Positions 1 to 12,104 are shown, counted from the first letter of the stretch. The stretch: 64,000 nt of DNA from Pseudovirgaria hyperparasitica (GCF_010093815.1 NW_022985549.1:3306804-3370803), one strand, 5' to 3'. Numbers and translations are program-made. Notes: generated by a model from the letters alone, not told the origin.

Positions 1-1538
1 CTATGACTGACATCTTGCGACTCAGATCAACACTACAGTATTGATTGTGCACAGGGGGGGAAGCTGACTCTATCTTGGAAGCAGGACACTGCCAGAGAAC
101 AATACAGAACACAAGCCAGATAAACCATAGTTTTGATTGCAAGTACGTATCTTTTCAGCTCAACCCAATCTTCTTCTGTGATGTACTCTAGACTCATTTC
201 CAACCTAGAGACGCGTAACCTATCATTTAGTCGAATTTGACAGGGAAATAGAATTAGCCAGAGAAACCAATGTAATAGTAAAAAGGTAGTATACACTGAT
301 AACCACAAGTAGAAAATTCATTTTATCTACAATCTAGCACTTCCTGGGTTCCCAAGCAGTCAAGTGCTGTATCACGTCCCACCCACAACCTCACATCCTT
401 TCCCAGTTTTTTACTTCTTTACACTCTGAAAAGGACCAGGAAAATCACTCCCACACATATCTCAGCATGGGAAGGAATGCAATGAACACGTAGGAGTCAT
501 ACCTGTGTTGGCAACGTCTCGTCCCCACTGTCGCACTAATTCCTCTGATGAACACCAACTTCAGAATCTTACGAAAACTATTTCGAACATGTCTCGCATT
601 CTAGCATCAAGCGCTAATGGAGGCGTCTTGAAGACTCATATATGCTACACGTACGTCACCCCTGAGCAGAGAGGAAAGTATTGGAAAATTGAGTGCGTCG
701 GAATTGAGCGGCTTTGTGGCGCAGGTTGAGGGAATGACGGAAGATCGAGTATGCAATAGTAAAAGCGAATGACTGGCCTAGAGGTCATTGATCAGCGTAT
801 CCGTGTCTTGCCGAGAGTATAAGTTTGCAACATGATACATAAGAACCAGACGAAATGCACAGTCTAAGGTCGCATGTTTTTCTTTAGCTTGCTTAATTTG
901 CATTCTGCTCTATCTGGGCACAAGTAAGACATGCACTATGCCCACCCCCTCAGTCTTTTCACAGGAACTTTCGAAAACAGCGGCGACAGACCCTCGTGTA
1001 CAGTATAAGTCATATGTAGGCCTTCCAAGACCAGCCACCTGCACCAGCACCACAGGTTCGAGATCAGAAGAATACACGGACACAAATACAAGCAATACAA
1101 CAGGCCATAAAGAGCTCGAACTCCCCCGAAACACCGAGCCACCGTATTTGAGTGACAATAATGCAAAAGTGAGTGAAATGTATCGACCACAAGAAACATT
1201 CTCAAGCGAGTGACGGGAACATCAAGGATATCCTTCAAGGCTACTCAACATGTATGCAGGAAGTAAAGAAATCAAGTGTGTTGCAGATTGCAATCACGAC
1301 AGCCAGTGTCGGAGAGCAATATTTCCCGCCGTGACAGTCGTTATATTCGGTCTCGTCTCAAGGACCATATGCAAATCGAAATCTGCTTGGGAAACATACG
1401 AGATCGAAATACGCTCGCTCAAGTGATAAGTTCGATCTGTGGTTATCGTTTACTGCCAATGAACAGATGGAAGAAGTCTGCGCTCCTGTGAGAGCTATGC
1501 TACGGTATGGCTCACGAGAACGCTGAGCTGAGTTGCTT
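1..1538. other. Intergenic, no supported gene
   Basis: Several short open frames occur here. The longest minus-strand one (33-308) is hydrophobic but opens with TTG, and the plus-strand frame at 938-1213 has a real ATG but no recognisable domain or splice partner. The stretch holds the 3' flank of the PUF gene. I see no RNA gene or repeat. Confidence 0.5.
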
Positions 1539-4500
1539 TTAGCGCTGGATCGTATTAGTTCACAACTTTTGAATCATGAGAGGAGCCAACTTACACGTCC
1601 CCTACGCCCAGTGGCTATAGGTTGCTGGGGTTGCTGTTGTATATATGGATTTTGATACTGTTGATACATTGGGTTCATCATTGGGTTGTATCCTGCCTGA
1701 GAGAAACCTCCATTGGGCTGAACCATCGATGCTGGCATGCCTGGTGCTCCGAAGCCGTTATTGACTCGAAAATTGCCCATAGTGGGAGCAGTAGCACCGA
1801 AGCCGTTCATATGTGGGAATCCACCTCGAGCAGCTAGCATAGCCTGCTGATATTGTAGTTGCTGGGGGGTTGATTGCATTGCATTTTGAGCAAACATTGG
1901 ATTCCCATTCATCTGGAACTGGTCGACGCCATTGGAGTCCATGCTGCCAGTACGCTGGAGGCCAACATTGGTATCATAGGACATCTGTGCCATTCCCGGA
2001 AAGAACTGGCGGTTGGCGTCGTTCCCACCAGGTGCTTGGACATGTTCTGCCTGTCTTGAGCCGGGTCGCGAGCCCTCAGCGCCCCTGGCTGCAGAATGAT
2101 CGCGCGTACCTCGAGTAGATAGGTTCACCTCGTCCATCAAACGCTTGTAGCCTTGTGCAGGTTGTGCTTTGATGCGAATGAGAACAGTACGAACATTCTG
2201 TACTACATCCGGTCGGATCTTCTCGTCAAAAAATGGTGTTGTCAGTACCTTGAAGATCAAAGTGGCGCCACATGCTTGGTCGCTAAGAATGTCCTCCAAG
2301 ACTTGATCGTTTTGTGAGAAGAATAATGCTTTCAAGATGGTATCACGGGCTTCAGGCTCATTTCGTTGGTTGATAATCTTCAGAACAGTCAGATATGCGA
2401 CCTTGTGAGTGCAAAGATGTACGAGGTGTGGAACCAGTCGAGGCGCGAGGACTGTCCGTCGTCGTGGGAAAGTACAGGTATCAAGAAACCAGGTCAATAA
2501 CAGAGCACCATTAGCATTGGTAGCCAATTGTACACTGTGCAGCGCGATAGCAGCGGCGATCATCCTCTGCTGATCTTTAGTGGCATAGTGACTTTCAAGG
2601 CAAGCGCGCATTGCTCTTGCGCCGAAACGACCTTGAGCAAGCTCCCACAAACGACTGAGCATAACATCAAAGATGAATTGGTTGAGAGGGAACGAGTATC
2701 TCAGGCAGCCCTGCATGACGTAGTTTCCAAACTGATCCAGAAAAAGCGTCACGCCGTAATTCCGAAGACTGTCGACGACCATTTTCATAAGCTCAGGAGT
2801 TCGGGCGACGTCAATGATCTTTTGCGCCGCCCAAGTGCCATTTTTGTGAATTCCGATTTCAGCTAGGTGTGGTGCGATCTCGCGCAACATAGCTTCTTTC
2901 GTGCTCTCAGAGCAATACTCAAATAGCTTCTGGACCACTGTGTTGCCCAAGTAATCGGAGGACAGCTCGGCAATTTCAGGCAGCATATTCATGGCCACCT
3001 CTTCGATTTCGGGCTGAGAGCAGGACTGATTGTCGATTCGCTTGCGTATTTCGCGGAGTCGGGGAGCATCGTGAATACGGTTATGATTTGGTTCTGTACC
3101 GGGAGAGATTTCCTTGATCTGCTCATCATTCTGGATAGCTGTATCGACTGCAACGGCGATTCGTGTCTGTTCCTCGTCGTTCGCTCCAAGGTCCTTCACT
3201 ATGTCGATAATATCGTCTCGAATATCGGGAAGCTTAGGAGTCGTTAGCGGAGCGGCTGTTGCGTCTAAATTGATTCGGTCAACCTGGCCTTGGACAGTGA
3301 TATTGCCATTATTAGAGGTAACATTATCAGCTTGCCCTTGAGCCTGTGGATCAGGAGATGGAGATGGGTATACACCGTTGTTGCCAGGTGTGACAGATGC
3401 ACTCTGAACCTTGGCATAGCCAATCCGGACAGGACCAGCGCCAGGGAATATCTCTTTCCCATTGAGCTGTTGCTTCGCTCGAATAGCACTCTCAAGGTTC
3501 TCGAAGTTGACGAACCCACAATTCTTGTGCGTAAGAACCCTTGTGGATTCGATGGAACCATAATTGCTGAAGATGACATTCAGAGATGATACGGTGGTAG
3601 ATGAAGGGATGTTTCCGAGCCAAAGTGCTCTAGTGGGACCTTCCAGGTTGGTTTCGTCACCAACAAGCTCAGGCTTCCCACCCAGTTGCATACCATGCAC
3701 AGCTTCAGCAAGACCGGTATATTCCACGTCTTCGGAAAAATCACCAGCATTCATGCTGTTTTCGAGCCTCGAGGAAGTTGGCAAGTAATTGCGCATAAGG
3801 CGAGTCGGAGTGTCTAAAATGCCAGCAGTCCTAGCACGAGGTCGGTTTTGGCTGGCAAAATTGGCAAACGCTTGCACTTCGAGGTTGTGCTGTCTGACTG
3901 CCTCATTTAAGGCCATTGCCTCGGCAGCTGGAGTCATTTGTCCGCTGTAACCGCCATATTCCATCTCCTCGAGCTCGTCGTCTGCGTACTTCTCCTTCGC
4001 GTTGACAGAATATGATCGAAAACGGCTATTTTGAAGATTAGCACTAGCTGAACGTTGCTGCTCTAGAAGCATCTCAATATCAGAAGGCGCTAGAGTAGGC
4101 CTAAGTTGCTGTGGGGTTTCGGCAAGGCCGAGATAATCTAATGTCTTCACGTCGTTGTCGACCATCGAATCTCTGGAGAAGTGAGATTGGGCTGGAGACG
4201 TTGGTGCGTTCGAGGACTGAATGCTGTGCAGAGTGCTTGAACGATTGCGTGCACTTGTATACATATTGAGACCTAGCGCGGACCCAAATGGACTCGGATT
4301 GTTTGTCATGAGATTGGGCCTTTGAGGCATGGAACCTGATCTCAGTCTGGCCAAGTATGCATTCACATCTTTCGTGTTGGGAGCTAGATTCTGGAGGAAA
4401 ACTGAGGTCTCGGTGGGAGTCCCTGGCCCCTGCTGAAATGGACTCGTAGAGGGTGTCGGACGAGAAGTCTTAGGGGGGAGTGTAGGGTAGGCTGAGAGCC

Positions 4501-5023
4501 CGGGGATGTTTCCGCCAGGCGAAAATCGAGATGGCAGAGTTCCCGCACGAGTACGCTGACGAGCCGGTTGTGGCACATGGCCATCTGAGATTGATGTGGC
4601 ATTGAAGTCTGGGAAGCTGTCGGTGTTTGGAGATTCTGGAATCGTCTCACGTAGAGGAGTAGAATGTCCACTGGTTGGAGGACCCCATATCTGTGGGCCT
4701 AAACCTTCTTGCGCTTGGATCTCACGAGCACTCGCAGCTAGTCAGCAGAAGCGACTAGAAGGAATGAATATAGAGACTTACCGTTTGGAGAACAAGCGAC
4801 TACCATATTCATGAGATGGGGAGCCAGCCCCTAATCTCATGCTAGGAGCTGTGCTGCCAAGGCTAGTGTTGCTCCCGCTACTCATTTGAAACCGAGTGGA
4901 ACTCCCAATAGAAGGGTCTGTGGGTGACGTGCTACCAGTCGAGGTCCCTGAGCGAGGTTGGGAGCCAAGCTGGGGAATATAGTTGAGGTTGATGGGTTGC
5001 TCAGAACGCGACGTTGGAGCCAT
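1539..5023 (-). CDS. RRM-PUF RNA-binding protein, Jsn1/Puf1-Puf2 type
   Basis: Predicted mRNA-binding post-transcriptional regulator of the Jsn1/Puf1-Puf2 class, which combines an RRM with a Pumilio-type repeat array and acts in the cytoplasm on 3'UTRs. The model has three exons, 5023-4782, 4730-1595 and 1544-1539, with introns of 51 and 50 nt, giving 1127 residues. The start is the ATG at 5023. The junction after RLFSKR restores the frame into REIQAQEGLGPQIWGPP, a stretch I recognise from fungal homologues. The last exon is only CGC-TAA, giving a C-terminal GRRGRR. The RRM is near residues 442-515 (LWLGNIP, CGFVNF) and PUF repeats span about 650-950 (YLGNTVVQKLFEY, GTWAAQKIIDVA, FGNYVMQGCL). 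The tail is rich in N, Q, G and M. The intron 1 acceptor is GAG, which is unusual; the TAG seven bases upstream breaks the frame. The family call is firm and the exact target is unknown. Confidence 0.93.
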
Positions 5024-8000
5024 TACGAATTATCAGATCTTCTTGATTGTATGGGGTGATGGTCTCTGTATGAGTGGTCGCGGACCGACGCTGGCTTTCC
5101 CAGTCGTGGAAGTGTTTCGAAAGAGCGACGATTCGTGCCGAGTCCACGTTGGGTGAATGGTAGACGATGAAGTCTTCAAGAGAGTGTTGAAGTGTTAGCA
5201 CCGGACAAGGCTGTTTGTAATGATGCAGGACCCGTTTTAGTCTATGCTGAGATGACAAGAACAAAATTGGAGATCAGGTTTGTCTCAAGAAGTCTTCTTC
5301 AAAGGGAGTTCCATTCATGAAGCGTAGTCTCGAGCGATAAAAATCTTGTGGAGACAGAAGAGTACTGAGGATCAAGCTGCCTTTTAGCTCGAGATTCAAT
5401 TGTCCGATAGTTATTGTCGGCGCACTGGAGAGTAAAGTCGTAACGCACGAGGATGAGGATCGAGATCTTTAGGGAGAGCAGGACGTGGTGTAGGGACGGG
5501 AGCCAATAAACAGGCCAGATTGCGGCCTGGAGAAGCAGACGAGGGATTACAAAAATGTGATTAGGAAGTGTGTAGAAGACTGAACCGGACAGGAACAGAG
5601 ATGGAAGCGCAAGGTCAAAGAGGCGGAAGTGGTGTGTGCGAAGGATGGAGGATAAGGAGGACGGAGGTGTCGGAAAAGGTTGTGGTGAGAGCTTGTTTCA
5701 CACTTCTAGGTAGGATGGAGTGCTGCGTAATGGAGGTCACGTGTGCTCGCGGCCCCTAAAAATAAGACGACGCTGCAGCCAGTTTCGAGGGTCGAGGAAA
5801 TGAGAGAAGGCCAGAAGGTGAAGATTATTCACATTCAGGAAGATGAACGCAGGTAATTAAGTGGACCGCTGTCGCACCTCGTTCGCTTGAGGGTTGGCTC
5901 TTGAAGGGCAAACTGGAAGCATGTACGTTTCGCAGCCAGACAAGCACGTTCGTTCAACACAATTAATAACATCCAAAGTTCCAGGTCTGCGGGCTTCGAC
6001 ATTCTATGACCTGGCCTGTTCTGAGGGCCAGAACCATAAAGAATATGGTATTATCATATTATGGTACATATCACCTACAGCATGGCGTCGCCTTGCTCAC
6101 TGACTACTGCACACTGCGCCTCCACCTTTGGCCTTGCAGCAAAAGATACCTGAAACAAGCTAACATCACCCGCCACTGGTCCGGTCAGAAACGAACTTGG
6201 AAACACGCTCTGTTACCGCCCTAGCACTGAATCTAGCCTCCTTGAAGCCAACCGTTGTTGATACCCCGGCTTTTATAAAGCCTACTTGATCCCTCTTTCC
6301 CCATACCACCGAGTAGATCACTATTCTGATGATGCTCGTTATAAATGCCCATAGGGGAAAAAATTGTGCATTCGGTATACCATTCCTCGTGTCCTCTACA
6401 ACCAAGCCCTATTACACGGACCTGGTGAGGTACGATGGGATCTGTAGAAAAACGGACCAGTGACACGTCATATTGGTAATCATACGATATAATGATCGTT
6501 CGACAGAATTTCTAGCTGCGCGCTACTACAGTAACATCATCAGATGGCTTTAACAGAGTATTATCAGTCGCCATCACCGCGTTGTCACCGATGACATCTC
6601 GTCCCAGCCTACTGGTCCGACGTTCTCCGTGCTCATGTTCATGCTTTATCATAAACGGACGCATTGATTGTGTACATCCTGCCGAGGCCTATTCCTATGT
6701 ATGTCCACGGGCTTTTATGTTGAACAATTGTAGACGAGTGAGAACAATGCAAGGTCATTATTGGATCGAACATTCTATGATGCTTGATCTTCATGAACCT
6801 TGAAGGCGTTTCGGACTATCTGGGATGTGCTTTTTGTACGACCAGCCAAAGGCCGAATAGACGCTGGTGCCATAATTACTGATGCGAGCACTTGTTCTTC
6901 CTCCTCTTTCGCTTATAACATGCATGGTCGGACCAGGGAGGTTGAGCATCGGTTTGTAAGCTTTGCAGATTTGTAATATAGAAATGTATTGCCTCTGTAC
7001 GAGTTCAATGGATGGGGTAATCGCATATTCTATACTGGCAACCAACGAACAGGACTTCTCCAGTACGCGTCCCTCAAGCGTGCACCATTACTCGAGAGTG
7101 TGACAGATCACGCGCAAGAGACTACGACTGCGACGTCAATATCTTTATTGTTTCAATCACAGAGTTAGACGGTTCACGCGACGCTGATTCGAGGCTGCTC
7201 TCTACTCCGGAAGAACCTCAGACACGCGAACTACACAGCTTGCGCCAGCGCCGTACAAGAGTAAGGTCATTTTAAACAAATACTCATCTGCCTACTCGTT
7301 GCAAGATCTAACCACCTATTCATTCTTGCTACGCTAGCCTAAAACTCTCCCCATTCTGCAGAGTTATGGAGCCCTTTCTGCTTTCCATCTTGCCTACCGT
7401 CCACAATCTCTCCGTAAAGAAACGGTAAAATTGAATCAACCTTGAATACTCGATACCCGTATGTTCAGGCACCAGACCATATGGACTATACATGCGAATC
7501 CTAGCCCGCTCATGACCTCAAATGGTAGCCTCGTCATGGCATGGCTCGCTTGCTCAAGACCACAAATCAAGACTTTGAAATGGGTATTTAGGGGTGCGCA
7601 TGCGGGAATACGAGAGACCTTGGTGTACTAAGTTGGTTAGAGTCTGTTAAGGTAATGATGTTATTGGAGTGATACTAGGAGCAAATGACAGCTAGGGAGT
7701 GAGTCGTGGCCTGTATACATAGCGCGAGTTCGCTGAAATTTTCGTGATTGTTATATTGAATATGACGAACATCACGTCGATATCGATGACGAGTGTCATG
7801 CGCCGTGTAAGTGTTCACTTGTTTTTATGATCTCAATGTCGTGCATTAGCCCCGTCAAGGTATGTCAGTAACGAATAAGTCCTTAAAGACAAATTTTCGG
7901 ATACGGATTTGCTTCCACGAATGAAGCCAAATTATTTGTCGACGACTTTGGTCGTGCACAGCTGTGTAGTGAGACTTAAGCTCAGTCTTCACCCCTTATA

Positions 8001-8061
8001 GACATCTTCTCATTGGTCTGTCTTATCGTAGGCTGTAAATGTGAATTCTGCCTGATATTAG
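5024..8061. other. Long intergenic region, no supported gene
   Basis: About 3 kb between the PUF start and the first repeat element. It contains the PUF promoter and 5'UTR side. The short frames at 5568, 6166, 6233, 6582 and 6791 start with non-ATG codons or show no recognisable domain. I see no RNA gene. Confidence 0.5.
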
Positions 8062-8164
8062 GAGGGTTTCTCAAGCGTCCAGCTGTATTATATGTACTAT
8101 ACGAGTCGGTTATTATACCATATATCTAAGCCGTCTTACTAAGTAATATAGAATAAACTTAAAG

Positions 8165-8471
8165 CACGTGTATATCCGTAGCCCATAAGGTTAAGAATAG
8201 TCAAAAACACGTGTAATTAGTGTTGTTTTGAAGCCTGCGAGGTCAAAATCAGTCAAAATCAATCAAAAACACGTGTAATAAGTGTTGTTTTGAAGCCTGC
8301 GAGGCTAAAATCAGTCAAAATCAGTCAAAAACACGTGTAATAAGTGTTGTTTTGAAGCCTGCGAGGTCAAAATCAGTCAAAATCAGTCAAAACCAGTTAA
8401 AATCAATCAACAACACGTGTGATCAGTGTTGTTTTAAAGCCTATAAGGTCAAAATTAGGTAAAAACACGTA
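8165..8471 (+). repeat. Minisatellite of about 62 bp with a CACGTG in most units
   Basis: Within copy 1 the hexamer CACGTG recurs at 8165, 8208, 8270, 8332 and 8414, with a decayed CACGTA at 8466. Unit lengths are 43, 62, 62, 82 and 52 bp; the 82-bp unit has an extra 20 bp of the AATCAGTCAA-type filler. Each unit then carries GTGTTGTTTTGAAGCCTGCG followed by repeats of the form TCAAAATCAG. CACGTG is the palindromic E-box bound by bHLH factors such as Cbf1/Pho4 types. Whether these copies bind anything is unknown. Confidence 0.85.
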
Positions 8472-8475
8472 TAAT

Positions 8476-8528
8476 AGAGAGAGGGAGGAGGGGGAAGAGA
8501 GGGAGAGAGGGAGAGAGTGAGAGAGAAG
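8476..8528 (+). repeat. Purine-only GA/GGA low-complexity tract
   Basis: A run of about 53 bases made almost entirely of G and A (GAGAGAGGGAGG-like), directly after the minisatellite and inside the TIR element. Copy 2 lacks it, so it was expanded or lost after the copies diverged. Confidence 0.8.
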
Positions 8529-8908
8529 AATAAGAGGCGGATAGAAGGGTACCGGATATTACTTCGGCTAAACAATTGACTACATGATTACTCAGTAAGT
8601 CTTTGTTTTGAACGTTTAGAACACTAGGACACTTGAGAAACCCTCGATATTAGTCAGGCATGAAGGTTTCTGCCTTACGATTGCGGCGAACAAACTCACC
8701 TCCGCATGGGCAGCGGTGGCGTATAACTCCTATCGTCTATGCTTCAAGGCCGTTCTTCATCTATCCTTTCGTCGTATGCGCCTTCCAGTCTGTCGGTAAA
8801 CACTTATCGCCTGCGGCTAAGCTCCGAGCAATCGTTGTGTTAATGGCATAAGTATACCTAGTACTAGTTTCACAACCCTCTTAACACCTGCTTTTACCAA
8901 CCACCGCG

Positions 8909-11062
8909 ATGAGTACGCAGGAGCAAGACGAAGAGTGCCAGACCTTGTCTCATGATGAGTCTGATGGATCTGAGACTGAGGATGCGGCGGAACCAGCGAT
9001 GGTATTACTGCGTGCACGCCGTTCGAACGCCGGTAATCGCATGTCCAACTTGCTCGCTTTGGCTGAAGCAGAGGATGACGAGACACGTGTTATATATGGC
9101 GATGAAAGTTGGCAAGAAACTGCCGACGATATGGAATTTGGTGGGGCGGAGGCTGAAGCACCTGATGACGTATCGTTAGAATCGTCTTCGGATGACAATG
9201 ATGAGGACGATCAAGAAGACGACGAAGCTGGGGAGAAAGAACTGAAGAGACAAGAACGGACGGAGAAAACGAAGAAGCGGAAACAGATCGCGAATCCTTT
9301 TGCAGATGCGGCACGAAAGAAGGCCAAACTGAATGCTGCTCCGAAAGTCTTCATGCATGCCCCTCGACCGAAAAAGAAGTCTGAACGCGACTCGTGGCTA
9401 CCAACACCGGATGAGGGGCCTGTCCGAGCTTCATCGAGGAAGCAGACAATGAAAAACAAGAAAGATACTCATGCGCGTCTAATACTAAAAGAGAAAACCC
9501 GCGAGCGAGTGGTTGAACTTATGCAGGCAGCCAATAGGCGCAAAGAAGCTTTTAAGCCTCTATCACAGGAAGAGAAGCTGCGTATGGCGGCGAGGATCGA
9601 AAAGGAGAACAGTAAGAGTCTCAATCGATGGGAGGAGTCCGAGAATAGAAGAGCCGCGGAACAGCAAGCTCGACTTGATGCCTTAAGAAATCGCAAAATT
9701 GATGGCCCGTACATCCGATATTGGAGCGGGCCAGCCATATGGCAAGATGATAAGCTTGTCGCCACTGGTAAGAAAGCCAGGCTGGTTCAAGAGCTCGACG
9801 GTACAGGAGAATCGCTCTCTGTGCAAAAGGTGGAAGCGAAGGAGGCGTCCAAAGTCGTGATACTGCCTGATGTACCACTCTTACCACCACACTCGACTGA
9901 ACAAGTGGATAGACAGCTTCTATTGAGAACTCATAGAGCAGATGGAGTACAATACTCTCAATCTACCCCCTCTCAAATAGCCGACACTCAGTCTATACAG
10001 GTTGATGGAGACACTCCAGGGATTTCTACATCCGTACAAGCAACGGTTCAAGTTACAGAAGAAATCTGTGTACCTCAACAAACATCAGAAGTGAAAGAAA
10101 CGAGAGAATCTGAAACATCTCAGGCTCAGACTCGACATCATACAGAGACTGCACCAGAGCCAAAGCTGGCTCGCCCATCAAGTTCAGAACAGGTCATAGA
10201 ACAGCCGAATAATTCTTTGCTAGAAACCGATGAAAGTTGCTCGAGGAAGGCAGAAACGCCCCCGGTGCTAGACACCGAAATGTCCAACACAGAACCACTA
10301 TCGACAACCACTGACGAACCCACTATACCGATGCCGACAACCATCATGTTTGCTCCACCCGGAGCAAATAATGGTTTCCTAGATGGCATACTTGATTGGG
10401 CTTCTTTACACAATCAGAACAACTCAGTACCCGACCCAGCTTTTTCAGCAGCTGCCCAACCACCTCCTCCCGCTAGTCAACCAATTCGGAATACGCAACA
10501 GTCACAGGACCCAACAACATCTATACAGCCCCCTGGGACAACAGTCCTCCCTTCCGCAGTCGTTATTCCGCCAATTCATGTCCACACACCTACCACTCTA
10601 CCTCCTGTCATCCGCCGCGCAACTCGTAATCTCATCATGCTCAGCCATTACGAAACCCTGATGCCGTCTCAAAAAGAACATATCTACAAAATCCTTCTTG
10701 CCCCTCAGGCAAAACCAAGTCGTTACCTCACCAAGCGTGTTGACAAAAACTTCTACCCACCTACTATTATGTGTGCCGTTACCGCACAGATTGCTCGCTA
10801 TCGTGATCCTGTCACCGGTCTTGCATACCGTGACAAGAATGCATATAGACGGATCAAGCGTCTTGTCGGAGGGAGTTTCGCGTGGAGTGCAGCTTTGGAG
10901 GCTTTCGTGGGCGGGAGAGGAGATAGGGCTAGGGGTGTACCTGAGAGGTTCTGGAATGCCGCATATGAGAAACCAAAGGCGAAGAAAGCTGATGAGGCGA
11001 AGCCAGATATCCCGATGGAGGGTATTGCTCTTAAGAGGGAGGAGGGGATCGTTGCAACATGA
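8909..11062 (+). CDS. SWC2: SWR1 complex subunit Swc2/Vps72 (YL1 family)
   Basis: Subunit of the SWR1 remodeller that binds H2A.Z-H2B and nucleosome-free DNA and so directs H2A.Z deposition; nuclear. The single-exon frame of 717 residues starts at ATG 8909. The N-terminal third is the YL1 region: RARRSNAGNRMSNLLA, then an acidic stretch rich in D and E (about 75-110), then basic segments with KKRKQIANPF and RKQTMKNKKDTHARL. A conserved block follows around 265-285 (GPYIRYWSGPAIW). The middle is low-complexity, rich in S, T and P. The YL1 C-terminal domain is near residues 610-670 (PPTIMCAVTAQIARYRDPVT, then LAYRDKNAYRRIK). The gene is flanked on both sides by copies of the same TIR element. 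Confidence 0.95.
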   Translation: MSTQEQDEECQTLSHDESDGSETEDAAEPAMVLLRARRSNAGNRMSNLLALAEAEDDETRVIYGDESWQETADDMEFGGAEAEAPDDVSLESSSDDNDEDDQEDDEAGEKELKRQERTEKTKKRKQIANPFADAARKKAKLNAAPKVFMHAPRPKKKSERDSWLPTPDEGPVRASSRKQTMKNKKDTHARLILKEKTRERVVELMQAANRRKEAFKPLSQEEKLRMAARIEKENSKSLNRWEESENRRAAEQQARLDALRNRKIDGPYIRYWSGPAIWQDDKLVATGKKARLVQELDGTGESLSVQKVEAKEASKVVILPDVPLLPPHSTEQVDRQLLLRTHRADGVQYSQSTPSQIADTQSIQVDGDTPGISTSVQATVQVTEEICVPQQTSEVKETRESETSQAQTRHHTETAPEPKLARPSSSEQVIEQPNNSLLETDESCSRKAETPPVLDTEMSNTEPLSTTTDEPTIPMPTTIMFAPPGANNGFLDGILDWASLHNQNNSVPDPAFSAAAQPPPPASQPIRNTQQSQDPTTSIQPPGTTVLPSAVVIPPIHVHTPTTLPPVIRRATRNLIMLSHYETLMPSQKEHIYKILLAPQAKPSRYLTKRVDKNFYPPTIMCAVTAQIARYRDPVTGLAYRDKNAYRRIKRLVGGSFAWSAALEAFVGGRGDRARGVPERFWNAAYEKPKAKKADEAKPDIPMEGIALKREEGIVAT

Positions 11063-11774
11063 AGAATTGCCACTAGATTACCATTTTGAGGCACGCTTTG
11101 AGATTGTGCTATACATAGCAATATAGCATTCTCTTATTCGTGAAATTTCGTTGGAACTCCCTACTTGCAATATAATTATCTATTGGCTCGTCAGATTGGC
11201 AAGATCTACTAGTGTCCTCCATGATGTGATAATATAACGTGTCAGAAGAATCGAGAGATGTGAGCTACTGGATGAGTACATACCTCAGGACATGCAAGTG
11301 ATCGAAATATATAACAGAACAGAAGTAGCTGGAAAAGACCACACAGTTTGCTACATATGTGAAGAAACATATACACCCTATATGTATCGGTATTTTCGAT
11401 ATCGATGTCAACATCGAAGTATAGATAGTTAATCTATCTGATATCATGCCATTTTCAACGTCACAATGCCACTAAATTAAGCTCGAACATAGATTTTGGT
11501 CAGGAAGAGTCATACACCTCTCTCAATTTCAGAGTCTTATTGAGTAGTAAAAACTGTAGACCTAAATTCAATGTTTAGGAATTACGACCTTGCAAAGATA
11601 ACATCTCTTCACACTTCGATACTCTAGATCCTACTAGTTGTCCGAGAAAGCAATACCCCGGAAATAGTGCAATAGATATCCAATACGCAAATTCGTGTAG
11701 TATGGTAACGAGCTGGATCGAAGAAATCCTACGAAGCTACATAAGCTAGACGACACTTATTTCATTGCATACTA
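11063..11774. other. Intergenic, AT-rich, nothing recognised
   Basis: The 3' flank of SWC2 up to the second TIR element. It contains short ATATAT and TATGTATCGG-like stretches but no supported gene, RNA or repeat family. Confidence 0.5.
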
Positions 11775-12104
11775 GAGGGTTTCTCAAGCGTCCATTTATA
11801 TTATGTGTATTATACCATACATCTAAGCCACCTTACTAAGTAATATAGAATAAGCTTAAAGCACATGTATATCCGTTGCCCACGAGGTTTAAAATCGTCA
11901 AAACCAGTTAAAAACACGTGCATGAGTGTTGGTATTAAGCCTGCGAGGTTAAAACCAGTCAAATACGCATATAAGTAGTGTTTAGAATAACAGGCGGATA
12001 AAAGAGTAGTCGGAGGATGCCGGAGATTAAATTATTGACTACACGATTACTTAGTAAATCTTTGTTTAGAACATTAACGTACACTGGACGCTTGAGAAAC
12101 CCTC
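11775..12104. mobile_element. Non-autonomous TIR element (MITE-like), copy 2
   Basis: A 330-bp relative of the element at 8062-8645 in the same orientation. The ends are perfect inverse repeats, GAGGGTTTCTCAAGCGTCC and GGACGCTTGAGAAACCCTC. The internal blocks ACTAAGTAATATAGAATAA and GCCTGCGAGGT are shared with copy 1, but the minisatellite has shrunk to about one unit and the GA tract is absent. Flanks CATACTA and CACACTA suggest a decayed target duplication offset by one base. There is no coding capacity. Confidence 0.87.

Larger units (their letters stand above)
8054..8653. mobile_element. Non-autonomous TIR element (MITE-like), copy 1, with 8-bp TSD
   Basis: The element occupies 8062-8645 (584 bp). 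It opens with GAGGGTTTCTCAAGCGTCC and closes with the near-perfect inverse GGACACTTGAGAAACCCTC. The flanks carry a perfect 8-bp duplication GATATTAG (8054-8061 and 8646-8653), the size made by hAT-type transposases. It has no transposase frame. The interior holds a CACGTG minisatellite and a purine-rich tract. The ends and internal blocks match copy 2 at 11775-12104 in the same orientation. The right end lies 263 bp before the SWC2 start codon, so the element is probably part of that promoter region. The hAT assignment is inferred only from TSD length. Confidence 0.88.

Noticed and set aside
33-308. Hydrophobic 91-codon minus frame
   Set aside because: It starts with TTG and the first ATG is mid-frame; there is no family resemblance.
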